DNA from: Cerasicoccus maritimus
GTDB taxonomy: Bacteria; Verrucomicrobiota; Verrucomicrobiia; Opitutales; Cerasicoccaceae
Assembly (NCBI GenBank): GCA_031296935.1
Contig: JAVDPD010000009.1
Coordinates: 62,001 to 126,000, forward strand
DNA: 64,000 nucleotides
Direction: 5' to 3'
Shown here: positions 52,037-63,068 of the stretch, one piece after another
Layout: each line of letters opens with the position of its first letter
How positions within the stretch are numbered: position 1 is the first letter of the stretch
The notes under the pieces: model-generated
Databases searched by the model: none
What the model was told of the DNA's origin: nothing
Seen by the model: the letters and a program-made list of their open reading frames with translations, nothing else
Program-made: the position numbers and the translations under genes

Positions 52037-53143
52037 ATGAGGTATTCACTTTGCTTGTTTCCCTTGATTGCAACGACGGCGCTTTTTGCTGGTGAAAAGC
52101 AGCTGCTCAATCTCGCTGGGATTCCGAAAGAAGAGCGCATGAATGTGCCGGTTGAGTATGTATGGCCGGAGAATCCCGGGGAGGCTGCCGTTTGTCTTTG
52201 GAAGGACGACAAAGCGGCGGCAATCAGCTACACCATTGATGATAACTGCGCGATGAACATTGATTGGTGGCTCGCCGAGGCAGGCCAGCGGGATATGAAG
52301 TTGACGTGGTTTCTCGTCACTGGAGGCATTAGCAACTCCAACCCCAAGATGAACGGCGAGTGGTCGCAGTGGCAGGCGGTTTATGATGCGGGGCATTCGA
52401 TCGAATCGCACACGGTAACGCATCTCAGTGGCGCGAGTAAGCCGGAGTGGCAGGGCATTGAGTGGGAATATGGCGACTCCAAGCAGGCTATTGATGCCAA
52501 TGTCGCAGGCAACTCCGCGACTGCGCTCGCGTATCCCGGTGGGGGCAACTCTGCTAAAAACGATCCCGAGGTGGCTCAAGGAATATACATCGCTGCCCGT
52601 GGCACGCGTGGCACGATCAATGGGGCGCGTGGGCTCAATTACATGAGCATCAATGCGATGAGTCGGCCCAATATTGGCGATAATCCCAAGGCGAGTTTCA
52701 GTGATTGCTCGCGCCTGATCGACCCGGCGGACACGAAGGCCTATCGTGGATGGGGTGTCTTTATCTACCACTACATCAAGGGGGAGAATATGGATAAAAC
52801 GCGTGAGCAAATGGACTTCTATTACAGTAATCGTGATGCCTTTTGGTGCGCTTCTTTTTCTGATGCGGCGAAGTATGCGCAGTCTCGCGACACCTCGAAT
52901 CTCGAAGTCTTGGAAAACTCGAATCAGCGTATAGTCCTCAGTTTGAGCGATTGGATGAAGGACGAATATTTTAACCACCCGCTGACGGTTAAAGTGCGTC
53001 TGCCGGATGACTGGAGTGGCTTCCGCGCCAGGCAAGGAGATGGGCCCGAGCTGAACACGCGCGTTGTCGAGCATGACGGGGCACGCTATGGCTATGTCGA
53101 CATCATACCCGATGGTGGTCAGGCAATTTTGATTCCGGGCTAG
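52037..53143 (+). CDS. Secreted polysaccharide deacetylase-like protein (CE4 fold)
   Basis: The 368-residue protein has a signal peptide (MRYSLCLFPLIATTALFAGE). The NodB-type motif 1, AAISYTIDDNCAMNIDWWLA (the Asp pair), is followed by motif 2, SIESHTVTHL (HxxxH metal ligands), and a TALAYPGGGN motif 3 region. The C-terminal 80 residues form an additional beta-domain. It probably removes acetyl groups from an extracellular or periplasmic glycan. It is next to an AraC-type regulator, and the promoter is likely in the AT-rich stretch 51920-52030. Confidence 0.87.
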   Translation: MRYSLCLFPLIATTALFAGEKQLLNLAGIPKEERMNVPVEYVWPENPGEAAVCLWKDDKAAAISYTIDDNCAMNIDWWLAEAGQRDMKLTWFLVTGGISNSNPKMNGEWSQWQAVYDAGHSIESHTVTHLSGASKPEWQGIEWEYGDSKQAIDANVAGNSATALAYPGGGNSAKNDPEVAQGIYIAARGTRGTINGARGLNYMSINAMSRPNIGDNPKASFSDCSRLIDPADTKAYRGWGVFIYHYIKGENMDKTREQMDFYYSNRDAFWCASFSDAAKYAQSRDTSNLEVLENSNQRIVLSLSDWMKDEYFNHPLTVKVRLPDDWSGFRARQGDGPELNTRVVEHDGARYGYVDIIPDGGQAILIPG

Positions 53144-53215
53144 GCGGCGCCGGGTATCTAATTTGAGCATAGACTCAACGCGTGACGGTTGATACGGTTG
53201 CGCGTTTTTTGTTTT

Positions 53216-54061
53216 ATGAGCCAGGAACTGTCGCCGCCAGATGAATTCATTGCCGCTATGTTGCGGGTGCCTTTGGATGTGGTGGAAATTGAGCGCAAGC
53301 AACATGCATCGGGCACGGTCATTCGCGATGAGGTCTTGATGACTAACCGACTGATCTTGGTCGTAAAAGGGGCGCTGAACTACCAGGTTGAGCGAAAGAA
53401 AAAGCGGATGACGGCTGGTAAGCAGCTTTTGGTGCCCAATTGGGTGAGGCGCACGTGGCGCACGTCGCAGGGCTGTGAAATTTACTACGTCGACTTTGCC
53501 GTCAAGCACCTGGACGCGAGTCCGCTGACTTTGTTTTGGCGTGACGCGAATAACATTCCACTCGAATGCTGTGCTATGGACCGGATGCGTGATGCTTTGA
53601 TTCAAAGTCAGGCTGATGATGGCAGCCGTCGATTGTTAGAACTTGAGGGCGAGCTTAAGGGAATGCTTGGCCGCTTCTGGCCTACGGCGAACGCGCTGCA
53701 TGAGGCGGTGTTCGCGAACACGCAATTTGCCGATGCCTTGCACCCCGAGGTGCGCCGGGCAGTAAAGTGGCTCAGCGAGCACTTTGCGCGGCCCGATGCG
53801 ATTGCGGAATTCTATGAAACCTTGAGGCTGAGCCCGGACTATTTTCGACGGCAGTTTGCTGAGGCCTACCGGGAGAGCATGCAGACGCGGCTCAATCGAA
53901 TCCGGCTGCGGCATGCGCGTTTTTTGCTCCATGAAAGCAGCCTGTCGGTTAAGGAGATTGCCGGAGAGTGCGGGTTTAATGATCCGTTGTTTTTCTCACG
54001 GCAGTACCGGAAGTTTTGGGGCGTTTCGCCATCGCAGCACCGTGCCGGTGCTAAAGGATAA
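53216..54061 (+). CDS. AraC family transcriptional regulator
   Basis: The 281-residue protein from ATG 53216 has an N-terminal cupin-like sensor (LVVKGALNYQVERKKKRMTA, GKQLLVPNWVRRTWRTSQGC) and a C-terminal double helix-turn-helix (DAIAEFYETLRLSPDYFRRQ and SVKEIAGECGFNDPLFFSRQ, YRKFWGVSPSQHR). These are typical of AraC activators responding to sugars or related ligands. It lies 72 bp after the CE4 gene on the same strand. It converges with the FAD oxidoreductase gene, overlapping tail to tail by 11 bases. Confidence 0.93.
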   Translation: MSQELSPPDEFIAAMLRVPLDVVEIERKQHASGTVIRDEVLMTNRLILVVKGALNYQVERKKKRMTAGKQLLVPNWVRRTWRTSQGCEIYYVDFAVKHLDASPLTLFWRDANNIPLECCAMDRMRDALIQSQADDGSRRLLELEGELKGMLGRFWPTANALHEAVFANTQFADALHPEVRRAVKWLSEHFARPDAIAEFYETLRLSPDYFRRQFAEAYRESMQTRLNRIRLRHARFLLHESSLSVKEIAGECGFNDPLFFSRQYRKFWGVSPSQHRAGAKG

Positions 54062-55397
54062 TTGAGCCACCATCGGCCAGGGTGGTTCGTAGCTTGGCGG
54101 GGCTCACTTCGCGGGCGGGGCATTCGTTTTTGAGCGCCAGGTAGGCGGCGACACCGGCGGCTTCACCGGTTTGGTTCATGTTGACCATCACGCGAATGGC
54201 ACCGTGGGCAACGGTATCAGCGTCGATGAAACGACCGGCAGCGAGCACGTTACCAAACGGGCCTTGCGGCACGAGGGAGCGGTAGGGAATCTGGTAGAAG
54301 GTTGGGCTTTGGGCCGTTGCTTCGCGCCAACGTCCATTCTCATGAGGAAGGCCGGGGCGGGTGTAAACTTCGCGCCCATCGAGATAGCGGAAGGTGATGC
54401 CTGGCTTGTCATCGTGGTGGATGTCCACGCGATAGCTGCCATTGGCAATGGCGTCGTCAAAGCGTTTTCCGTGAAGCACTTCGTCGCCGGTCAGTTGGTG
54501 TAGGCAGCGCACATGACGGGTTTCGCGGATCCCGATGCGGGCGGGTAGGGCTTGGAGGGCTAGCTTGGACTCGGGCGCGTATTTGCGGAGGATGTCTTGA
54601 ATAGCGCGGACTTGTCGTCGGCCCTCAATCTCGGCCTTCGTGAAGCCTTCGGCGGTGGAGCAGTTCTCAAAGACCCGCGTGCCGGCCAGCATGAAGACGT
54701 CGGAGCCGGGGATGTTGCCGCCCCAAGCAAAGCCGTCGGGCAGATCGTATTCGTCGGCGTGTTCGCGAATAAGTGCTCCCCAGTTGGCGTTGCCAAGCGA
54801 GTCCCATTCACTGAAGGTGGCGCAGGTGGTGGATGGCTGGCGGCGCGCGGCCAAATAAGTGTCTAGTCCGAGGCGCTGGCAGAGATCGCCGTCGCCGGTA
54901 GCGTCGATGAAGAAACGCGCCTTGATGGCCTCACGGCCGTTCTTGTTTTCGATGGCGATTGCAGTGAGCTGTCCGTCCTGCACGATAGGCGCTACGAACG
55001 AGGTATGGAGCCAAGGCGTGATATTGTTTTCGGTAATGAGCTCATCGAGCTCGATTTGCATTTCGGCGGAGTTGAAGCCCCACGCGACGCTGGCGTTGGC
55101 TAAGTCTTCTTTGACCGAGTTACGGCGTTTTAGGCGGTCGATGACTTCCTGTGTCAGGCCGGCGAAGATGCGTTTTTCGAACACTTCATCCAGCGGCGTG
55201 TGCCAAACATTGACCAATGACAAGGTGGCCACGCCACCAAAACAGCCCATCTTCTCAACGATGGCAACGGATAATCCCAGGCGCGCGGCGCGAATCGCCG
55301 CAAAAACGCCGGTGCAGGAGCCGCCGAGAACACATAGGTCAAATTCCCCGACTACGGGGATTTCGCGAGCCGGCTCGGAGATGAGGTTTTGAGTCAT
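54051..55397 (-). CDS. FAD-dependent oxidoreductase
   Basis: The 448-residue protein has the Rossmann start EFDLCVLGGSCTGVFAAIRA with VAIVEKMGCFGG, then FFIDATGDGDLCQRLGLD. Near the C-terminus come FGNVLAAGRFIDADTVAHGA and the MNQTGEAAGVAAYLAL block. These are the blocks of the 'FAD_oxidored' family common in polysaccharide-rich niches. The substrate is unknown, with no signal peptide. ATG 55397 is used; ATG 55412 and 55409 are alternatives. It is paralogous to the remnant at 51502-51917. Confidence 0.9.
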   Translation of the reverse strand: MTQNLISEPAREIPVVGEFDLCVLGGSCTGVFAAIRAARLGLSVAIVEKMGCFGGVATLSLVNVWHTPLDEVFEKRIFAGLTQEVIDRLKRRNSVKEDLANASVAWGFNSAEMQIELDELITENNITPWLHTSFVAPIVQDGQLTAIAIENKNGREAIKARFFIDATGDGDLCQRLGLDTYLAARRQPSTTCATFSEWDSLGNANWGALIREHADEYDLPDGFAWGGNIPGSDVFMLAGTRVFENCSTAEGFTKAEIEGRRQVRAIQDILRKYAPESKLALQALPARIGIRETRHVRCLHQLTGDEVLHGKRFDDAIANGSYRVDIHHDDKPGITFRYLDGREVYTRPGLPHENGRWREATAQSPTFYQIPYRSLVPQGPFGNVLAAGRFIDADTVAHGAIRVMVNMNQTGEAAGVAAYLALKNECPAREVSPAKLRTTLADGGSIIL

Positions 55398-55489
55398 GAG
55401 AATGAGCATCATCGAATGCAGGCGAGAAGGCTAGTCGCGACCCATAGCGGGAAGGAGCGCTTGAATGGACTCAACACGTGATTTTGTGA

Positions 55490-55523
55490 AAATGAAAAAG
55501 CCCTGGCGTTTAAGCCAGGGCTT
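55490..55523 (-). terminator. Terminator of the SDR gene
   Basis: AAGCCCTGGC (minus-strand reading) pairs with GCCAGGGCTT around a 6-nt loop (55498-55523), followed by a T-run (TTTTTCATTTT). It lies 22 bases after the stop. Confidence 0.9.
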
Positions 55524-55544
55524 GGTGAACTGTAGATTTCTGTT

Positions 55545-56285
55545 TTAGGCCTCGACGGCTTCCGGCGTGACAAAGGTCTTGGCGAAGCCTTGGTATGCCT
55601 CATGGAACTGTCGCGCCACACTGTCGGGGAATACGAAAAACTCGTTGTTTTCCAGAGCTCGGATGACGCCTGTGGCGACGAGCGAGGGCGGTTCGGCGAC
55701 ATCGGTGAAACCGGCTTCGTCGCCCATATCCGTCGCGATCGGGCCAGGGTGAACGCTCACTAGCTGCGTGCCTTGTTCCGCCAACTTGGTGCGCAGCGCC
55801 TGTGTGAAGGAGTAAGACGCCGCCTTGGATGCGCAGTAGGTCGAGAGGCCATCGAAGTCTTTGAGCGACGCAACTGAGTTGAGCTGCACAAGCGTGCCAC
55901 CGCCGTTGGCTTTGAGCACTGGCGCGAAGGCTTGGGCGACGCGGAGCAGGCCCTTCACGTTCACGTCGAAGACGGTGTCAATCTCCCCTAAAGCGGATTC
56001 GTCGAGGATGTCCAGCGAGCTGATAATGCCTGCGTTATTGATGACCACGTCGACGTCGGTTGCGGTTTGGGCGGCCTGCTTGATTGATGCCAGATCGGAA
56101 AGGTCGGCGTAGATTGGCACAACACGGTCGCCGAATTCGTCGACGAGCGGTTGGGCTGATTTCACGTTGCGGACTGCAGCGTAAACTTTGGCTGCGCCTG
56201 CGTTGATAAACTCAGTCACGAGTGCTTTGCCGATGCCGCGATTGGCACCAGTGATGAGGACGGTTTTGTTTTGGATCTTATTCAT
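55545..56285 (-). CDS. Short-chain dehydrogenase/reductase
   Basis: The 246-residue protein from ATG 56285 contains the SDR motifs: cofactor site TVLITGANRGIGKALV, VVINNAG, catalytic Ser in LVQLNSVASL, and YCASKAA (Tyr-x-x-x-Lys). The C-terminal part ('FVFPDSVARQFHEAYQGF') is like that of short SDRs linked to TetR genes. It reduces or oxidises an unknown small molecule with NAD(P)H. A TetR gene lies 63 bp upstream on the same strand with shared operator-like sequence, so it is probably its target. Confidence 0.93.
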   Translation of the reverse strand: MNKIQNKTVLITGANRGIGKALVTEFINAGAAKVYAAVRNVKSAQPLVDEFGDRVVPIYADLSDLASIKQAAQTATDVDVVINNAGIISSLDILDESALGEIDTVFDVNVKGLLRVAQAFAPVLKANGGGTLVQLNSVASLKDFDGLSTYCASKAASYSFTQALRTKLAEQGTQLVSVHPGPIATDMGDEAGFTDVAEPPSLVATGVIRALENNEFFVFPDSVARQFHEAYQGFAKTFVTPEAVEA

Positions 56286-56315
56286 GGTGTTGGTTTGGTT
56301 GTTTGGCATAAGTTA

Positions 56316-56340
56316 GAACAATCGGTCTAGGTTGTGGGCA
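56316..56340. promoter_or_regulatory. Operator-like half site before the SDR gene
   Basis: ATCGGTCTAGGTTGTGGGC (56321-56339) matches ATCGGTCAAGGTTGTGGGC upstream of the neighbouring TetR gene (56962-56980) at 18 of 19 positions. This suggests that both are bound by the same regulator. Confidence 0.65.
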
Positions 56341-56348
56341 AAAAAAAT

Positions 56349-56933
56349 TTAGAGAAGGATTTCTTCCAGCTGTTTGTAGGATTGGGCCAGGTATTCGCGC
56401 CCAACGGCGGTGCGCCCAACGAGGGCGGCACCCTGCGTGAAGCAGATCAGCAGTCGGGCGGCGGAACGCGGGTCGACTTGGTTGGAGATTTCGCCTTGGC
56501 TGCGGGCTTGGGCGAAGGCGTCAAAGAAGACGTTTTCCAGTTGCTCCAGTGCTGATTTCAGGAACTCGACTTCGTTCGCATCGTTTGCATCGAAGTCCGC
56601 CATGCAGGACCCGAGTAGACAGCCGTGGCTACAATCGTCAGCATGCATGTCGACGAATTTACTCAGCAACTTGCGGAGGTTCTCGCGCGATGAACCAGAC
56701 TCTAGGAGCAGCGCGCGGAAGTTGGCGGCATTCTCAACGGCGTAGGCGTGGACACACTGTTGAAAGAGAGCGCGCTTGTTGCCGAAGGTGTCGTAGAGAC
56801 TCTTCTTACCGATGCCCATCGCGGCAGTGAGCTCCGACATGCTGGCGCCCTCGAAGCCATGCGCTTTGAAAACCGCAGTGGCGGCGCTCAAGGCGATATC
56901 GGGATCAAAGCTTTTGTCGGGTCCGGGTTTCAC
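56349..56933 (-). CDS. TetR family transcriptional regulator
   Basis: The 194-residue protein has an N-terminal helix-turn-helix: FDPDIALSAATAVFKAHGFE, GASMSELTAAMGIGKKSLYD, TFGNKRALFQQCV. The C-terminal domain contains a Cys-rich HGCLLGSCMADF like AcrR/YxaF-type regulators. The palindrome ACCGATCGGT (56958-56967) lies 25 bases upstream, and a similar half site precedes the SDR gene. It therefore likely represses itself and that gene until a ligand binds. Confidence 0.93.
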   Translation of the reverse strand: MKPGPDKSFDPDIALSAATAVFKAHGFEGASMSELTAAMGIGKKSLYDTFGNKRALFQQCVHAYAVENAANFRALLLESGSSRENLRKLLSKFVDMHADDCSHGCLLGSCMADFDANDANEVEFLKSALEQLENVFFDAFAQARSQGEISNQVDPRSAARLLICFTQGAALVGRTAVGREYLAQSYKQLEEILL

Positions 56934-56957
56934 AATGCGGTCAATTTAGCATAGTAA

Positions 56958-56967
56958 ACCGATCGGT
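56958..56967. promoter_or_regulatory. TetR autoregulatory operator
   Basis: Perfect 10-bp palindrome ACCGATCGGT upstream of the tetR start, extended by the sequence shared with 56321-56339. Confidence 0.7.
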
Positions 56968-57021
56968 CAAGGTTGTGGGCGATTTTTCAGAGGCTTTTTT
57001 TGAGCAGGAATTTGAGGGTAC

Positions 57022-57054
57022 AAAAAAGTCCCGGCCGCAAACGACCGGGACTTT
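57022..57054 (-). terminator. Terminator of ppdK
   Basis: AAAGTCCCGG pairs with CCGGGACTTT around a 10-nt loop (57025-57054); the minus-strand reading ends in six T's. It lies 21 bases past the stop. Confidence 0.9.
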
Positions 57055-57075
57055 GAAAATGTTGACTAGGCAGCT

Positions 57076-59838
<2,763 letters not shown>

Positions 59839-60004
59839 CCTGTGTGATGATATATGGGTTTACTTTTGTGCGAATTTCCTCCGCTGTATCGCTTGTAACG
59901 AAGCGGAAAAGACGTGACACAAAAGCGGTTTTCCAAACCCTGTCAATGATTTGCCGCTCTAGCAGAGCGAGATATACACGTACGTAACGCACCTCATCTA
60001 AAAA

Positions 60005-60844
60005 ATGAATAACGATTCGGCATCAGACGAAGACGAATTGGACACGACAGAATCCTCGGAAACCGCTGAGGGCATCATGGGATTTTGGGATCATGTGGAG
60101 GAGTTGCGCTGGGTGTTGATCAAGAGCATGGTGGTGCTGATGATTGCCTGCGGTTTGGTCCTGGGCTTCGGGGTATGGTTTGCGGACGCCCTGCAATGGC
60201 CATTGCTACAGGCCTTCAAGCTGATTGGCGATCCCGACCGTGAAATCCTTTTGCGGACGGACGGGCCGATGAACGTTTTCACGTTTATTCTGCAACTGGC
60301 GTTTTTTGGCGGGGTGGGATTGTCGCTGCCTTTCGTGTTATATTTCGCGGTGAGTTTCATTGCGCCGGGTCTGACGGATCAGGAAAAAAATATTCTTAAA
60401 CCGGTATGTCTCGCGATTTTAATTTTATTTATTTCTGGCGTGGCGTTGGCGTTTTTTCTTCTGCTCCCATTTTATTTGTATGTCTCACTGAGTTTTGAGC
60501 AGGCTTTCAATTTTGCCTCTTTGTGGACCCCGGTTAAATATTACGGCCTTGTGATTTGGACCGTACTGGGGTTGGGCATGCTGTTTCAATCGCCGCTGGT
60601 CATCATTTTGCTGATCTATTTGGATATCGTTTCAGCGGACCGGCTGAGGGCCGGGCGTCGCTACGCGATGTTTATTATCTTGGTCATTTCTGCGCTGATC
60701 ACACCCGGCGGCGATCCACTCACCTTGATGGTCACCGCGCTGCCATTGTGGGGACTCTACGAGGGCTCGCTGATTGTCGGTGCCCGACTCCGCGCTCGCC
60801 GCAAGTTCGAGGAAGTTGACGAGGCCACCGAGGAGTGGAAATAG
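60005..60844 (+). CDS. tatC: Twin-arginine translocase subunit TatC
   Basis: The 279-residue protein has six membrane helices and the TatC hallmarks GFWDHVEELRWVLIKS near the N-terminus and SFIAPGLTDQEKNILKPVC in the first long loop. The conserved Glu and Phe of the substrate-binding face are in these motifs. It forms the receptor of the Tat pathway for folded, often cofactor-containing proteins. An acidic 25-residue N-terminus (MNNDSASDEDELDTTESSET) precedes the family core. tatA/B are not adjacent. Confidence 0.95.
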   Translation: MNNDSASDEDELDTTESSETAEGIMGFWDHVEELRWVLIKSMVVLMIACGLVLGFGVWFADALQWPLLQAFKLIGDPDREILLRTDGPMNVFTFILQLAFFGGVGLSLPFVLYFAVSFIAPGLTDQEKNILKPVCLAILILFISGVALAFFLLLPFYLYVSLSFEQAFNFASLWTPVKYYGLVIWTVLGLGMLFQSPLVIILLIYLDIVSADRLRAGRRYAMFIILVISALITPGGDPLTLMVTALPLWGLYEGSLIVGARLRARRKFEEVDEATEEWK

Positions 60845-60913
60845 GCAAACGCCCGATTTACTCTGATGGGTAAAGTCAGCTCAGCCGCCAATTTCTCTGC
60901 GCGCATGCGCGAC

Positions 60914-60922
60914 TGGTATAAT
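60914..60922 (+). promoter_or_regulatory. Extended -10 promoter of the PlsC-like gene
   Basis: TGGTATAAT is a consensus extended -10 box; the start point should be near 60929, about 48 bases before the next ATG. No good -35 is present, as expected for the extended type. It follows the short palindrome GCGCGCATGCGC. Confidence 0.55.
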
Positions 60923-60976
60923 AACCGCACGGCGCAGCATTGCCTTTTGGCGCGGGGCTGATTTGGTTCAAGGGCA

Positions 60977-61675
60977 ATGATGCCCGAATCCAAAAGCGTG
61001 TGGCGCCAAGCTCTCCTAGCGGCTTACCTGCGGCGAAAATATCGTCAGCGTTTCTATTCAGTGCGTGTGGGTGGGTTTGCGGGTTGGCAGGAATGGTTGC
61101 GCTCGGAGATGCCGTTTCCGCTGGTGTTTTTCGGCAACCACCAAACGTGGTGGGACGGGCTGCTCGACTTTTCGCTGACCCGTAGTTTTGGGATCGATCA
61201 GCGAGTGATGATGGAGGCCAAGAACCTTCAGCGTTTTCCTTACTTTCAGAAGTGCGGCGTGTTCGGCGTTGATCTGGAATCTGCTCGCGGGCGGGGGCAG
61301 GGGCTGCTGCACGCTGTGCGCTTGCTCAGTGAGGAATCGGAGCGGCGTTGCCTGATCATTTACCCGCAGGGGCGGCTGACGGCCGACTGGGACGAGGCAC
61401 CGCTGCAAGGTGGGCTGGAGGCGATTTTAAAACGCGCGCCTCAGGCGACTGCGATACCGGTGTGGCGCCATTTTCACCACGGCAAGCACGAGCTACCGGA
61501 GGTGGAAATGCAGCTTGGTGATCCTATTTTGCCGGGGCAGGCGCTAAGCACAGCTGATCTTGGGGATGCATTGGAATCTGTTCGCTTATCATTGTTCTTG
61601 CGATTAAAGAAGTCCGAGGATAAAGAGTTATTTTACATTTCCAGGCGAATAAAGTCCTTACGTGGAGAGACTTAG
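60977..61675 (+). CDS. PlsC-like lysophospholipid acyltransferase
   Basis: The 232-residue protein contains PLVFFGNHQTWWDGLLDFSL (the H-x4-D catalytic motif) and CLIIYPQGRLTADWDE (the 'FPEG' substrate-binding block, here YPQGR). ATAIPVWRHF is in the position of block IV. It belongs to the 1-acyl-glycerol-3-phosphate/lysophospholipid acyltransferase superfamily and should act on the inner face of the cytoplasmic membrane. The acyl acceptor is not predictable. Start ATG 60977 (60980 also possible) follows the extended -10 promoter by 55 bases. Confidence 0.85.
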   Translation: MMPESKSVWRQALLAAYLRRKYRQRFYSVRVGGFAGWQEWLRSEMPFPLVFFGNHQTWWDGLLDFSLTRSFGIDQRVMMEAKNLQRFPYFQKCGVFGVDLESARGRGQGLLHAVRLLSEESERRCLIIYPQGRLTADWDEAPLQGGLEAILKRAPQATAIPVWRHFHHGKHELPEVEMQLGDPILPGQALSTADLGDALESVRLSLFLRLKKSEDKELFYISRRIKSLRGET

Positions 61676-61769
61676 AGAAACAAGGAAATACCTCTCACAC
61701 TTTGAGGATTTTTCTTTACGTTTTGGTTTGATCTAACGATGATCGAGGGTTCCAACTCGTATAATACCC

Positions 61770-62903
61770 ATGGCCGAAAAATCAACACTCGTAGAGAAGT
61801 TGCCACCTATTGCTAAGGGCAATAGCCCAGCGTCAACTTCTTCGTCTACACCCACCACACCCGCGCCGTCATCTACGACGACCTCAGTCGCCAAGCAACA
61901 ATCCAGCGTCAAGACCACTCCCAAGGTCGAATCCAAGACCGCTGCGCCAGTTCAGACTGCGGAGAAAAAAGATGATGTCGTCGCCGCAACTGCGGTTGAA
62001 GAGACGCCGCCTCCTGGGATGCACTCGACCGCCTTCACGCATGCGACGTATTATTCCTTTTTGGGCGATGCGATTTTATGGGGCTGTATCGGCCTGTTCC
62101 TGTTTGGCAAAGCGTTTAAAGACAAAGCCAAGGTGCGTTTCGTCTCGATGGCGACTTACGGCGGCCTGCTGATCGCCGTCGGCTTCATGTTCTTCATCTT
62201 GAGCAAGACTTACGCGGGTTACATACGTGGCGAAGCTGCGGAGCCGGGCCTCGGTTTGCGCGGTTTCTGCTGGGCGGTGTTTGCGCCGGTGCTCTTCTAC
62301 GTTATTTCGCGCATCATCAAAGTGCCGGCGGAGGACAAGAAGTTATACCTGACGATGTTTGGGCTCGGCTCCGGCATTTTCCTTTTCATCGGGCTCTCCC
62401 ATCTGGTGGGTGGACGCATGGAGCAACTGGGGCTGTCGGTTTTCCCGTTCCTGTTTTCAGCCAGCCTAACGATGCTGCTGTTCATGACTTTGGGGCAGGG
62501 TGCCAGCGCACTCCGTGGTAAGCTCAAGCAGGGGGTGTCGATTGTGGTCTTTATGATTATCGGTGGCTGGTTCCTTTACCCGGTGATCAACTTGCTGTCG
62601 CACCTGACCGAGAACATGACTTTCTATAACTTTGCGCTGAATATTTTGGACCTTGTGCTCTTGGCGGGCATTACCTACGGGTTGTGGGAAACGATGTCTT
62701 CGCGCACTGACCGCATTCTTTTCAAGCCGTCGTTTGGTAAAGCAGCCAAGGCTTCAAAGTCGCCCTTTACGGTAGATGCTCCCAAGGAAAAGGAAGCAGA
62801 GGAAGAGTTCTCTGTTGCACGCGACTCCAAGCCAGCTGCTCCATCAGCTCCCAAGCCTTCTTTTAAAAAGCCTAAGCGTCCGCCTTCATTCAGTAACAAC
62901 TAA
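61770..62903 (+). CDS. Multi-pass membrane protein with disordered tails
   Basis: The 377-residue protein has three parts. Residues 1-85 are Ser/Thr/Pro/Lys-rich and disordered (ASTSSSTPTTPAPSSTTTSV). Six to seven membrane helices fill residues about 90-310 (YYSFLGDAILWGCIGLFLFG and so on). The C-terminal tail is charged and Ala/Pro/Lys-rich (DAPKEKEAEEEFSVARDSKP). No family is recognised. The tails suggest a scaffold or secretion-related role, which is inference only. The stop is followed at once by a family C repeat at 62904-63009. Confidence 0.6.
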   Translation: MAEKSTLVEKLPPIAKGNSPASTSSSTPTTPAPSSTTTSVAKQQSSVKTTPKVESKTAAPVQTAEKKDDVVAATAVEETPPPGMHSTAFTHATYYSFLGDAILWGCIGLFLFGKAFKDKAKVRFVSMATYGGLLIAVGFMFFILSKTYAGYIRGEAAEPGLGLRGFCWAVFAPVLFYVISRIIKVPAEDKKLYLTMFGLGSGIFLFIGLSHLVGGRMEQLGLSVFPFLFSASLTMLLFMTLGQGASALRGKLKQGVSIVVFMIIGGWFLYPVINLLSHLTENMTFYNFALNILDLVLLAGITYGLWETMSSRTDRILFKPSFGKAAKASKSPFTVDAPKEKEAEEEFSVARDSKPAAPSAPKPSFKKPKRPPSFSNN

Positions 62904-63009
62904 GAGGGCGTTTTAAATCTTAGTTGAGCTTTGCTGGTGAGCGTCTTTGAGGTCGATATTCCATTCTCAAATTCATCTCGCTGACTTTCTAGGAATGCTA
63001 GTCACCCTC
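62904..63009. repeat. Family C repeat, diverged copy
   Basis: Terminal GAGGGCGT and (A)CACCCTC ends and internal 'ATTCATCTCGCTGACT' match the element at 29780-29940 (ATACATCTCGCCGACT). It begins directly after the stop codon TAA and has no clean target duplication. Confidence 0.6.
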
Positions 63010-63068
63010 TCAGCGCCTTTTGCGGCTAAGGGTTGACCTCCCATGCTGCGTCTCCCTAATGGCGAGGC

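Noticed and set aside
52046..53605. 519-codon open frame opposite the CE4 deacetylase
   Set aside because: It spans the gap and the start of the AraC gene on the other strand and shows no domain.
60866..60961. 31-codon frame between tatC and the PlsC-like gene
   Set aside because: It overlaps a consensus extended -10 box and has no membrane segment or similarity; more likely a promoter region.
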